This document shows, one piece after another, positions 35,322-44,810 of a DNA stretch of 64,000 nt. A program made the translations under genes and the position numbers. This DNA is from Crossaster papposus (Eukaryota; Echinodermata; Asteroidea; Velatida; Solasteridae). The DNA is taken from the NCBI GenBank assembly GCA_037893245.1, contig JBAIAA010000787.1:248001-312000 (forward strand). The letters are read 5' to 3'. Every line of letters starts with the position of its first letter. Position 1 is the first letter of the stretch. The notes under the pieces are model-generated. The model was given only the letters and a program-made list of their open reading frames with translations, did no database searches and was not told the origin of the DNA.

Positions 35322-35704
35322 AAGGTAGTATACACCATTGGTAATTGCTTGAATTGTCACGAATGGGTAGATTTGGAGGGTTAATTTTTATAGTAAATAT
35401 CATTTAACTGACCTGTCCGAAGTTTTAGAATCAGGGATGCCGAGAAAAGCACGAGAAAACAGCGTTTGTTTTCAACCGGCGTCGAGCTGATATTCTTATG
35501 TTATTTGTGTTTTTTTCGCCATCGCCGGTCGGCGATCGAGAATTTTTCTTTATAAAATTATATTTTTCAGAATAATTACAGAATATCTAGCGCAATCATT
35601 TTGCTGGATGCCTAGAATCATTATTTACTTTTAGATGAGTAAGATTTTTCTTAATAATTCGGCAGTAAATATTTTCGATATCTGCAAATGGTGTATACTA
35701 CCTT
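35322..35704 (+). mobile_element. Intact AAGGTAG-family MITE, 383 bp, TA target duplication
   Basis: The termini are AAGGTAGTATACACCATTGG and caaatggtgtatactacctt, and TA flanks both sides (35320-35321, 35705-35706). It is the reference copy for at least seven partial or split copies in this window. No open frame is supported. A TA duplication suggests a Tc1/mariner-type origin (inference). Confidence 0.85.
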
Positions 35705-36111
35705 TAATTTGTCGTTTCCTTTTCTAGAATACTTTAATAAATCACTGCCACTACCATGATTACGGGCACATGTTGGATGCAATCTAAAGCTTAGATCCTT
35801 GCTATATGACCAAAGACAAAGGGGTTTCACTGACGTGTTTAGCAGGGGGCGATTTCCATGTATGTCTGCTAGTCAGTACAAGAATTTAAAATGAAAGTTG
35901 TTTGTGTGCAAAAGGAAAAAAAGTACACAGGCAAGAGATAATTTCTGTGCAGACATCCCGGTATACCTACATTACTTCCCGCGGTAGGCTTGTTCTCTTC
36001 CGAAGATTCAACTCGCGATACAGCATTCGATTTGGTTGGCAGCGTCGAAAAAACACCGACTATCTGCACCATAACGAGTAGTTTATAGCGGGTATCGCAC
36101 CCTTTTGTAAG

Positions 36112-36245
36112 GAGGGAATGGTGGCGGGTGAAAGGGTGGAGGGAGTGGTGGAGGGAGTGATGAAGTGATGGGGGGTGGAGGGTGGAGGGAGTGGCGAAAG
36201 GAGAAGGAAAGAGGAGAGGAGAAGTGTAGTGTGATGGTGGGTGTC
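36112..36245. repeat. Polypurine (GGA-rich) tract
   Basis: About 130 bases, almost entirely G and A on the plus strand, with GGAGGG and GTGGAGG units. It is a candidate for triplex (H-DNA) structure. A long minus-strand open frame across it is a low-complexity artefact. Confidence 0.75.
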
Positions 36246-36330
36246 TAGGATACACCTTTTGCAGGTCTCGAACATTTTGACTACCGAATTATTAAGAAAT
36301 ATCTCACCTTTTTGAAAGGGTCTATATAAT
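36243..36330 (-). mobile_element. AAGGTAG-family MITE fragment
   Basis: The segment from ctaggatacaccttttgcag to aagaaatatctcacctttt matches one end of the family copy at 36502. Confidence 0.65.
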
Positions 36331-36501
36331 GTGTTTTTTTACTAGCTTAAATGAAAGATTATATTTAAATGAGTTTCTAAAAGTTATTATTTTGATTAAT
36401 AAATATGAGCAAAACAACCATAAAGTGTTTTAGGGAAATGCCCCCCCCCCCCCTAGAATGGTACCTCATTAGCATAGCAAATTAGCATTGTAACATATTT
36501 A

Positions 36502-36929
36502 AAGGTAGGCCTGAAGGACACACCATTTGCAGATATCGAACATTTTGACTACCGAATTATTAAGAAATATCTCACCTTTTTGAAAGTAAATAGTGATTGT
36601 AGGCATCCAGCAACAACAATTGTGGTAGATATCCTGTAATTGTTACGAAACATTGAATTTTATTTAAAACAAACAATAATACAAAATAAAAAAAATAAAA
36701 ATAAATAAAATAAAATAAAATAAATTAAATTAAACAAGAACATAAGAACAACTGCTGGACGCCGGTTGAAATCGAACAACGTTTTTGTTTCTGGCTTTCC
36801 TCAGCATCCATGATCGTAAAACTTTAGACAGGTCAGTTAAACGATATTTACTAGAAGTCAAACCCCCAATAAAAAAATTAATCCACACATGCGTGATAAT
36901 TCATGCAATTATCAATAGTGTACCCCACC
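36502..36929 (-). mobile_element. AAGGTAG-family MITE, inverted copy
   Basis: It starts AAGGTAGGCC and ends gtgtaccccacc, with TA on both sides. Internally it is the complement of the 35322 copy, with an (A)n/(AAAT)n expansion near 36680-36735. Confidence 0.75.
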
Positions 36930-36948
36930 TAAAAACGCTGTGTAGTAA

Positions 36949-37110
36949 TACCTTTCGGACAAGGCGTATAGAGACACCCTTGTCAGTGCATATGTCTGCG
37001 ACATTTTGGACGATGAAGAGTTCATGCTTCTGTATGACATCAATGCACCGAGTAATCCGGATTTATAGTATGAAAATTACGGCTATTGATTTTCAATTGT
37101 TTTCGCCAAA
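36949..37110 (+). pseudogene. PIF/Harbinger-type transposase fragment (dead)
   Basis: The frame reads LSDKAYRDTLVSAYV then CDILDDEEFMLLYDINAPSN and PDL before a TAG; after it the same frame continues YENYGY, a TGA, then FSI. A DEExxLLYD-x-N-x-x-x-NP-D segment followed by YxNYxxF is the conserved N-terminal region of HARBI1-like transposases of cnidarians and other invertebrates (from memory). There are two in-frame stops, no catalytic DDE region and no TIRs alongside. It starts 20 bp after a MITE end. Confidence 0.55.
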
Positions 37111-38695
37111 AAAATGCTATCAAAATAGATGGGTTTTTTTCAAACATAAATTTTGGAACATGTAAATTCATTTAAATATAGCTTTTGAGGATCCAAAAAC
37201 TGCTTTCATTTCACTTCTAGGTCTTAGAAAACACCTGAGCCTGTTGTTTGAAATAGGCTCAGGTAAAACCATGGAAACCCCTAAAAGGGGCGTGGTCTTC
37301 TTCTTTTAGAAATGTTTGTTTCAAACATGATTTATTACTATTTTAAAAATCTTGTGGAAATATTTTCATATTCGCATAACCATTAAGAACTTAAAACCAC
37401 CATGTTTAGATAATTTGCTAATTGACATATGGCGTTTTTCACTTTTTGCCCACCCAACACTATTTGTCCATAAAGGCCGCAAATATAACCCAAATCCAAA
37501 AAGAAATTGTTAAAACATAAAATATGTAAAGAGTTCTAAGCATTAACAATCTGTTCAGCTCACTTTTGGGTCTTAGAAAACACCTGATTACATATGGACC
37601 CAACTAGTGTACATAATGTACCGCTCCGTATTGCTTACCTGAGAACCGTTCCCAAACACTACAGGACAAGACATGTTCGGTTTCAAACATGCGCAGATCG
37701 ATGTTTTCGCTCGGCTTACCGTTTTCTTTGTCTCTCATCCCGAAACGTAAGCTCCCTATTAAGTGGAAAATAACAGTAAGTGATACAAAATATCGGATAT
37801 TTAGCTTCGTCATGTCAAAAATATACCAGTGTCGATGTAGAATGAATGGATAACGCACAAACATTAATGTTGCATGTACCTCTGCATTGATCAATATCGT
37901 TCGTGTTAAGTTTTTGCTTTTGTTTTATATCTATCTGCAGGGAATCGAATCGTTGATGTGTGTTGGATCATGAGAGCCTACTCTGACTAACAATGGGAAA
38001 CCTTCAGAATAAATTCGCGGGAAAAGGTTCGTTAAAACGCATTCAGTATTAGCTCGATAAGAGCTCAGTGCTCAGAAGTAACATTGTAACCGGCTATTTA
38101 ATAACACAAACACGTTGACTCGATCCCGGGTAGAGAAAACCTGCCAAATCTTCCACTCATCAGTTCGTCGTCATTTCAAGCGCCATCACTCATTCCAAGC
38201 ACTGTCGTTTATTGAGGCACTTGAATGGCGACATAGTGTTAGTTATTTTACACATATTCCTAGAACGATATGTGGCAGATGGGGTATCCCCTCTTGTCGC
38301 TATACACGCACCACACTGCTGTTACCTAACCCTCCCTTAAAACCGTTACCTAACACCCCCCCTTACATTTTAAAAAGAATTCCAGAGATTCCGGTAACAC
38401 ATTAGAGCCAACGCAAGAGGGAAGGGGCGCCCTTTTCCACATACCGTGCTACATTATGTTGACAAAGCACCTGCCCTGCTCACAACTAATCTTCCTGCAC
38501 TCAGGTTCATTTAATACAGAAAACAATTGGACATGTGACCATTCTAGTGAGCTTTGAACTGAATTATTAAGCCCTATGTCGGCCCTCTTTCAATTTGTCC
38601 TACTGTCATCAGTACCTCTTTTCACAATGTACAAAATGTAGTGCCATTTATATTGTAAAGGAGAATCTTGTAAAGTTCATATGATTTTATTTCAG
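37111..38695. other. Non-coding, possible intron
   Basis: No supported exon. cttagaaaacacctga recurs near 37225 and 37570. It precedes the repeated microexons starting at 38696. Confidence 0.4.
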
Positions 38696-38731
38696 GAAAA
38701 GGATCGAATGATGAACGCCCTCAAGTTCCAA
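38696..38731 (+). CDS. 36-nt symmetric microexon A, copy 1
   Basis: It is flanked by a tttatttcag acceptor and GTAAGTTATACAGC donor. In phase 1 it encodes KGSNDERPQVP. The copy at 59146 has the same length, phase and downstream intron start (GTGAGTTATACAGC) and encodes RKLDDKLPEAQ. Equal 36-nt length, phase 1 at both ends and the conserved intron start indicate a duplicated exon of one host gene. The peptide is short, charged and proline-containing, so it is likely disordered. The gene is not identified. Confidence 0.5.
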
Positions 38732-38939
38732 GTAAGTTATACAGCAATTTATTTCAACTTTTTGTCTGCAACTTAATAAAGTTTCAGACAATGGATTTCC
38801 TCACATTTCCGAAGTCGCAAGGTTCCTTTCTCGCTTACAAACAATATAAACAACCATTCCGATTTCAGGTATAATTATATACAAAAAGTTTAAAGCGGAC
38901 AGTGGCTATAAATTGCTTTACTGTATTTCATAATTCTAG

Positions 38940-38995
38940 AAGAGACAACCTAATAGCCATCAGTGGACGACATTCCCGACAGCGTTTCCCCTGAC
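38940..38995 (+). pseudogene. Decayed copy of microexon B
   Basis: It starts AAGAGACAACC after a taattctag acceptor and is alignable to the 48-nt exons at 46033 and 59373 (shared gacattcc). In the shared phase it has two stop codons, and the donor GTGAGT is replaced by TGACC. It sits 244 nt after microexon A copy 1, similar to the 227-nt spacing at 59146/59373. Confidence 0.5.
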
Positions 38996-38996
38996 C

Positions 38997-39382
38997 ATTT
39001 AATTGCGAGGCGGCTCGCCTCACGTTTTTGGAGACCGTCTTAGGTTTTTTTTGGCCAATATCGCCGCCTCACACGTATGAAAAGTGGAATACAAAAAAAA
39101 AAATTATAGATATATCTGTGCATTCTGTCTTTTGTATGTATTATATGTGTCTCGATATTATCTGTGAAATCGACGCGCTATAGTAAACGATTCCTTCCTC
39201 CATGGTTGATTACGTTGATTACGCGATGCCGACCTTTTATATAGGCCGTTTTCCAAACCTTCGTTTCTGGTTTGGCTTCGTTGATGCAATTCGAACGTGA
39301 TGGAGCCCGAAAGGCTGGAGTCTAAGCTAAAATTAGAAAACGGCAATATCGCTTGTTGCACAGAACGCATGCCTACGTGACC
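38997..39382. other. Non-coding, intron-like
   Basis: No supported exon. It ends at the TIR of the next block. Confidence 0.4.
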
Positions 39383-40014
39383 TGGGGCCGGTTGCACCAA
39401 ACACGTCCTACGTGCTTGTCGTAAGATAAGAAATTTAGGACAACCCTAAGACGTAACTGCGGTTGCACCAAAAAGCTTTTAGGCCGTCCTAAAATGCATA
39501 TCTTACGACACGCCGTAGGACATGTCCTACTGTATAATTATAACTGTATTGGGACCGACGCAGGTCACAATCCCGAAATTAGATTAGCAACTGTACACAG
39601 CATGTTTTCAATCAAATATGTTTTATTTTTCTTTAAAAGCAATCAAATTTGATAAACCATTCAAGCATGTCAATAAAGAGCATGTTCTCTCACTCATTTC
39701 GAAAAAAATAATTACCGAAATTGATCTATGCTATCAGAAGTTATGCATGTGCATGGAATACTATTGGAAGCTGTTGAATTCAAATACAAATGAGATTTTA
39801 ATAATTGAAATTAAGACTAAAAACCTTATTTGCATTGTCAGATTTTGTATTTAGAACAAGTGAACACTTTTCCCACGAAATATTAATGGCTATTTTTGTA
39901 TTTCTTTTTTTGCAAGTCAATAAAATGTACCTTATATCCACGTAAACAAAAAATATATATACATGTATATATATGAAATAAATAGGATACGAGTTAAAAT
40001 AACTTTGGCATATT

Positions 40015-40062
40015 TATTTCTGGACAGACTGTTTCGTACCGTGTGGCACTCATCAGCAGAAT
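40015..40062 (-). ncRNA. Type I hammerhead ribozyme of Penelope-like element 1
   Basis: The minus strand shows every core segment in order: stem I strand TTCTG; CTGATGAG; stem II TGCC-ACAC-GGTA closed by G-C; CGAAAC; a 3-bp stem III (ACA / TGT, loop GTC); cleavage triplet GTC; and the returning stem I strand CAGAA. All 15 invariant core positions I can check match. A very short stem III is what is known for hammerheads in Penelope-like elements. It should self-cleave just 5' of CAGAA. Neither mutation nor mispairing is seen in stems I to III. Confidence 0.8.
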
Positions 40063-40181
40063 GACATAGAATATCGTGTAGCATCTTCGTATACACATGG
40101 AATCAGGCTTGCGTTGCGCGCGTTATGTATCGAACCCTGATCGCGCTCCGCGTTTATACGTTATTGAACTTATTGCGCGCG

Positions 40182-40998
40182 TTACGTCACTGACCCTAGC
40201 ACGCACTTGTCTCGGTGCCTACACTTAGAGACGATTTCGCTCCTCTTATTTAGTGTACCTAGGTTGGGCTTGCATATGATTATGTATTTTTCTGCTATAC
40301 ACAAGTTGCATCTTTTGTTTACATTAGAGTATGGTAGTGCTCTTTGGATAATGTCCCATTTGATTTCAAAGTTCTTTCCTTCGTCCTTTAGGGCCCATAT
40401 GTGTTTGCTCAGTTCGGTCTGTGCTCTCTTGCTCTCGCATCTGAACGACTGCTTGTGGTTCGCCAGCCTCGCCTTGAATGTTGTGGAAGTTAGCCCGACG
40501 TACGATTCTATTCTTCCCTTCTCACTCGCGACGGTGGCCTGGTAGATAATGTTCTTACTTAGGCACTCTCCGTTTAGTGGGCATTCTGTGTTGCGGGGGC
40601 AGCTGCACATCTTATCTTTGATTTCTTCTACTTGCTTTACTTTTCGCTTGTTGGCTGATTGAATTGCTGTTTTGACGTTTGGCATGCAGCTGTACGACAA
40701 TTTTACCGTATTCCGGTTCAGTATCTTGTGGAGTATATGTTCCTTGGGAAAGCATCTATCGATGATCTGGAGAAATTTCTTACCAATGTTGGTCCGTACA
40801 TTTTGGTTGTATGGTGGGTTGTACCACGTCACGTCTCGTTTTCTGGTATTCTTCCTTTTCTTTTCACTTGGTTTGTAAGATAACTGGTACCTGTACCCGC
40901 TTTTCTGTAGAGCCTCCTGGTATATCGGGGCAGCTTCTTCAAATGCATCCTTGGATGAAGAGATGTTTGACAGGCGTTTATTGACTCCCTCTGTCAAC
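40182..40998 (-). CDS. C-terminal part of Penelope-like RT/GIY-YIG polyprotein (element 1)
   Basis: The minus frame reads GVNKRLSNISSS, then AAPIYQEALQKSGY, RKRDVTWYNPPYNQNV, LNRNTVKLSYSCMPNV, a cysteine cluster (CSCP..CPLNGEC), then SYVGLTSTTFKARLANHK, and ends with a stop at 40182. The region after the RT palm, the cysteine cluster and the GIY-YIG endonuclease (YVG...R..NH) match Penelope-like elements of cnidarians and other invertebrates. Residues upstream of about 40998 in the same open frame come from element 2 read out of frame and are not part of the protein. The RT core is missing, so it is not functional for transposition. Confidence 0.8.
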
Positions 40999-41003
40999 AT
41001 GTG

Positions 41004-41365
41004 TATTGTCAACATGTGCACAAGTTTTGCACCTTGGACGCTTGCAGGGAACAGTTCTGAAGGGGCCGTTGTCGATGGTACAAGTGGTGCTGGGGAGTGT
41101 TGACCGAACAACATGGTTGCTGATGGAGCGGTCACGTCTAAAGGAACATAGGGGGTTCGTAGACTGGGTGAAGATGGCGCAGGTTGCTGGATCTTCCTGC
41201 AGCGTCTTGAAGTGCTTGAGGAGGATATTCTTGGCAGCCATGTTTAGGGGGTGGTAGGTAAGAACAAGAGGAATACGACCTTGTTGCTTCGGGGGGGGCT
41301 TGTTCCATGGCGGCATTGCGGGTGACCGATGAAACTCTGCGAAGCGCACCATCAGTCACAGATGA
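41004..41365 (-). mobile_element. Penelope-like element 2, copy III (partial)
   Basis: Nearly identical to 41864-42226 of copy I and in the same orientation. It covers the linker upstream of the GIY-YIG domain (SSVTDGALRR to CKTCAHVDNT). Its poly-C/G tract has 8 bases against 7 in copy I, which breaks the frame. Partial direct copies next to a full copy are common for Penelope-like elements. Confidence 0.8.
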
Positions 41366-41367
41366 TG

Positions 41368-41385
41368 TATATATATATATATATA
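41368..41385. repeat. (TA)n tract at a Penelope-like 3' junction
   Basis: About nine TA units between copy I and copy III. A longer (TA)n tract lies after copy II at 44750-44773. Confidence 0.85.
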
Positions 41386-41387
41386 GA

Positions 41388-43628
41388 AAATGTGAAAATA
41401 TAAATATAACAGTGCTCACCGGAAATAAGACCGAGCTTTCGGTGCGAATGCACCTTCTTCAGGGAGAATTATGGCTTGTTGTGATGTCCCGCTGGTAGAA
41501 CAAACGCGGAGAAGGTGAACTCCGCGTTCATCCCGTCAGGTTGGAGCGTGCCCAGTTGGAACATCACACGCTGTTCCAAAGATCGGCGCTGCGTGTCCGA
41601 CGATGCCGTGGAAACAACGCAGACGCTCATGTCCTTGGTGGAGTGAGATGGCGCGCCGAAGTGTTGGGCGACAGCCAGGCCGGGTTGTTTCAGCCGAACG
41701 CTTCGGAGATGCTCCGTAAAACGGTCGGCAAGTCGGCGCTTGGTTTCTCCAATATAAAGCAAGCCACAGCGAGTACACTTAATACAGTAAACAAGATTAG
41801 TAGTGGTGCATTTGAAATGGCCGCGGATGTTGAAATGGCCTCGGGGACCAGTGATGGATGATGTATTGTCAACATGTGCACAAGTTTTGCACCTTGGACG
41901 CTTGCAGGGAACAGTTCTGAAGGGGCCGTTGTCGATGGTACAAGTGGTGCTGGGGAGTGTTGACCGAACAACATGGTTGCTGATGGAGCGGTCACGTCTA
42001 AAGGAACATAGGGGGTTCGTAGACTGGGTGAAGATGGCGCAGGTTGCTGGATCTTCCTGCAGCGTCTTGAAGTGCTTGAGGAGGATATTCTTGGCAGCCA
42101 TGTTTAGGGGGTGGTAGGTAAGAACAAGAGGAATACGACCTTGTTGCTTCGGGGGGGCTTGTTCCATGGCGGCATTGCGGGTGACCGATGAAACTCTGCG
42201 AAGCGCACCATCAGTCACAGATGATGGGTATCCACGTCGTTGGAAAAAACCTTTCATTTCTTTGCCTCGCTGTTTAAATTGGTTATCCTCGCTGCAAATA
42301 CGACGGAGGCGGAGGAATTGGCTATAAGGGATGGCATCCTTGCATTTCTTGGGGTGAGACGACTCATAATGCAAGTAGCTGTGAGAATCGGTAGCCTTGT
42401 AGTGGACTGAAGTGGAGAGAGAATTGCCATTGATTGACACACTGATGTCGAGGAAGGTGATGGTCTCATTGGAAATCTCAGAGGTGAATTGCACAGCTGG
42501 GTGAAGGTTCTCCGCATACTGGATGAACGTATGGACGTCTTCCACTGACCCAGAAGTGGCACCGATGATGTCATCGATGTACCGTTTGTACAGCAACGGT
42601 TGAGGCCCAGGATAAATTGACATCATCTTCTCCTCGAGAGATCCAATGAATAGGCACGCGTAACTGGGACCCATACGCGTGCCCATTGCGACGCCAGTGG
42701 TCTGCAGGTAGTGCTTTCCGTTGAAGGTGAAGTTGTTAAGGGTGAGGACAAGTTCGGCAAGCCTGATGAGGGTATTGGTAGGGGGGTCACAGTCTGGACG
42801 GCGGTCAAGAAAGTGACGTAGGGCTAGTAAACCATCGGCGTGGGGGATGCAAGTGTACAGTGATTTGACGTCCATACTGAACAGGTAGTTAGTGGAGCCC
42901 GTGAATTCAAAGTCGGCGAAGGTATGGAGAGCGTCATTGGTGTCCTTCACATATGAGGGGAGTTGGTTGACAATAGGGGACAGCACAGAGTCAATGAACT
43001 GTGAAATCAACTCAGTGGGGCAATTGCAAGCTGAAACGATGGGCCGGCCGGGATTATCCTTCTTGTGAATCTTGGGAAGCAAATAGAAAACGGACGTTCT
43101 GGGATATGAAGTGATGAGTTTAGTAGCATTCCCGGGTAGCTCACCTGTGTCGATAAAGGCCTTGATTGTGTCAGACACGATTCCCTGGTGCGTAGGGGTG
43201 AGGTCGTGGTCGATCACTTGGTAACTGGTATCTGTTAGTTGTCGCTCAGCTTCGGACATATATAGATCTTTACGCCAAACCACAGTTGCTCCACCTTTGT
43301 CCGCTCTCTTAATGACATAGTCCTCTTCTTCCTTGAGTGATCGCAGGGCCTGTTGTTCTGCAGAAGAGATGTTAGACCTGGTGCAACGGTTGTTAAAATT
43401 GAGGCGACTAACGTCAGAGCGACAATTCTCAATGATTCGGTCGAGAGACTTGTTGAGGCCAGTAGGTGGACACCAGTTAGATTCTTTTGGGACTAGTTTA
43501 TCAATGGTACTGACTGTAGGGGTATCATCACGATGAGCAACAGTGGATGGACTAACCTCTCTGTCGTGGAAGTAGGCTTTAAGACGCAGACGTCTGTAGA
43601 ACATTTCAATATCTCGTCGAGTAGAAAA
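41388..43628 (-). mobile_element. Penelope-like element 2, copy I
   Basis: Minus-strand element with one long ORF. The 3' end runs into a (TA)n tract at 41368-41385. The 5' end stops at about 43628, where the inverted copy II begins. The first residues read (FSTRRDIEMFYRRLRLKAYF) lie inside the usual N-terminal region, so the 5' end is truncated. Confidence 0.88.
41469..43604 (-). CDS. Penelope-like reverse transcriptase with GIY-YIG endonuclease, 711 aa
   Basis: An open frame of 711 residues. RT motifs appear in order: KRADKGGATVVW near residue 97, YLLPKIHKKDNPGRPIVSA, LFSMDVKSLYTCIPH, TGVAMGTRMGPSYACLFIGS, the catalytic LYKRYIDDIIG, and ITFLDISVSI. A linker and a cysteine motif (CKRPRCKTCAH) follow, then the endonuclease LVYCIKCTRCGLLYIGETKR with RLADRFTEHL. 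This is the full Penelope-like domain order (RT then GIY-YIG), which primes reverse transcription from a nick the endonuclease makes. Catalytic YxDD and GIY-YIG residues are intact. The N-terminus is truncated; the start shown is the first Met. Confidence 0.93.
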   Translation of the reverse strand: MFYRRLRLKAYFHDREVSPSTVAHRDDTPTVSTIDKLVPKESNWCPPTGLNKSLDRIIENCRSDVSRLNFNNRCTRSNISSAEQQALRSLKEEEDYVIKRADKGGATVVWRKDLYMSEAERQLTDTSYQVIDHDLTPTHQGIVSDTIKAFIDTGELPGNATKLITSYPRTSVFYLLPKIHKKDNPGRPIVSACNCPTELISQFIDSVLSPIVNQLPSYVKDTNDALHTFADFEFTGSTNYLFSMDVKSLYTCIPHADGLLALRHFLDRRPDCDPPTNTLIRLAELVLTLNNFTFNGKHYLQTTGVAMGTRMGPSYACLFIGSLEEKMMSIYPGPQPLLYKRYIDDIIGATSGSVEDVHTFIQYAENLHPAVQFTSEISNETITFLDISVSINGNSLSTSVHYKATDSHSYLHYESSHPKKCKDAIPYSQFLRLRRICSEDNQFKQRGKEMKGFFQRRGYPSSVTDGALRRVSSVTRNAAMEQAPPKQQGRIPLVLTYHPLNMAAKNILLKHFKTLQEDPATCAIFTQSTNPLCSFRRDRSISNHVVRSTLPSTTCTIDNGPFRTVPCKRPRCKTCAHVDNTSSITGPRGHFNIRGHFKCTTTNLVYCIKCTRCGLLYIGETKRRLADRFTEHLRSVRLKQPGLAVAQHFGAPSHSTKDMSVCVVSTASSDTQRRSLEQRVMFQLGTLQPDGMNAEFTFSAFVLPAGHHNKP

Positions 43629-44716
43629 CCATCACCTTCCTCGACATCAGTGTGTCAATCAATGGCAATTCTCTCTCCACTTCAGTCCACTACAAGGCTA
43701 CCGATTCTCACAGCTACTTGCATTATGAGTCGTCTCACCCCAAGAAATGCAAGGATGCCATCCCTTATAGCCAATTCCTCCGCCTCCGTCGTATTTGCAG
43801 CGAGGATAACCAATTTAAACAGCGAGGCAAAGAAATGAAAGGTTTTTTCCAACGACGTGGATACCCATCATCTGTGACTGATGGTGCGCTTCGCAGAGTT
43901 TCATCGGTCACCCGCAATGCCGCCATGGAACAAGCCCCCCCCCCCCCCGAAGCAACAAGGTCGTATTCCTCTTGTTCTTACCTACCACCCCCTAAACATG
44001 GCTGCCAAGAATATCCTCCTCAAGCACTTCAAGACGCTGCAGGAAGATCCAGCAACCTGCGCCATCTTCACCCAGTCTACGAACCCCCTATGTTCCTTTA
44101 GACGTGACCGCTCCATCAGCAACCATGGTGTTCGGTCAACACTCCCCAGCACCACTTGTACCATCGACAACGGCCCCTTCAGAACTGTTCCCTGCAAGCG
44201 TCCAAGGTGCAAAACTTGTGCACATGTTGACAATACATCATCCATCACTGGTCCCCGAGGCCATTTCAACATCCGCGGCCATTTCAAATGCACCACTACT
44301 AATCTTGTTTACTGTATTAAGTGTACTCGCTGTGGCTTGCTTTATATTGGAGAAACCAAGCGCCGACTTGCCGACCGTTTTACGGAGCATCTCCGAAGCG
44401 TTCGGCTGAAACAACCCGGCCTGGCTGTCGCCCAACACTTCGGCGCGCCATCTCACTCCACCAAGGACATGAGCGTCTGCGTTGTTTCCACGGCATCGTC
44501 GGACACGCAGCGCCGATCTTTGGAACAGCGTGTGATGTTCCAACTGGGCACGCTCCAACCTGACGGGATGAACGCGGAGTTCACCTTCTCCGCGTTTGTT
44601 CTACCAGCGGGACATCACAACAAGCCATAATTCTCCCTGAAGAAGGTGCATTCGCACCGAAAGCTCGGTCTTATTTCCGGTGAGCACTGTTATATTTATA
44701 TTTTCACATTTTCTAT
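43628..44716 (+). mobile_element. Penelope-like element 2, copy II, inverted head-to-head
   Basis: Plus-strand copy of the 3' half, pairing with 41388-42464. Arms of about 1.08 kb are nearly identical and separated by a ~1.16 kb loop (42465-43627). It starts inside the RT (accatcaccttcctcgacat) and runs to the same 3' end as copy I. Confidence 0.88.
43652..44630 (+). pseudogene. RT C-terminus and GIY-YIG domain of copy II, frameshifted at a poly-C tract
   Basis: The frame starting ISVSINGNSLST runs to EQAPP and then shifts. The GIY-YIG part is read in the other frame (KQQGRIPLVLTYHP to LLYIGETKRRLADRFTEHL). The break coincides with 14 C at about 43935-43948, where copy I has 7. One substitution (NHGVRST against NHVVRST) is also seen. 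The RT core is absent. Confidence 0.85.
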
Positions 44717-44749
44717 GCTCTTCAGTGCTACGCAGCATCCCAAATTTTG

Positions 44750-44810
44750 ATATATATATATATATATATATATTGTAAATAGAAAATGTGAAAATATAAA
44801 TATAAAAGTG
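44750..44810. repeat. (TA)n tract plus short inverted fragment of the element 2 3' end
   Basis: About 12 TA units, then tagaaaatgtgaaaatataa, which also occurs at 41388. This is another partial 3' end in minus orientation. Confidence 0.7.

Larger units (their letters stand above)
39960..40998 (-). mobile_element. Penelope-like element 1, 5'-truncated
   Basis: Minus-strand copy consisting of the C-terminal part of the ORF and a 3' untranslated region with a hammerhead ribozyme. The 5' part is lost at about 40998, where element 2 sequence begins; the junction shares tgtcaacatgtg. A/T-rich sequence (tatatatacatgtatatata) marks the 3' end near 39950-39975. Confidence 0.8.

Noticed and set aside
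35869-36255. 128-codon minus-strand frame as a gene
   Set aside because: Its first part is a low-complexity translation of a polypurine tract, and no motif or splice context supports the rest.
41395-41480. Second hammerhead in the 3' region of Penelope-like element 2
   Set aside because: The minus strand has CTGAAGA, a GGTGC/GCACC hairpin and GAAAG, but an extra A precedes stem II, stem III does not form, and no stem I partner is present. At best it is a relic.
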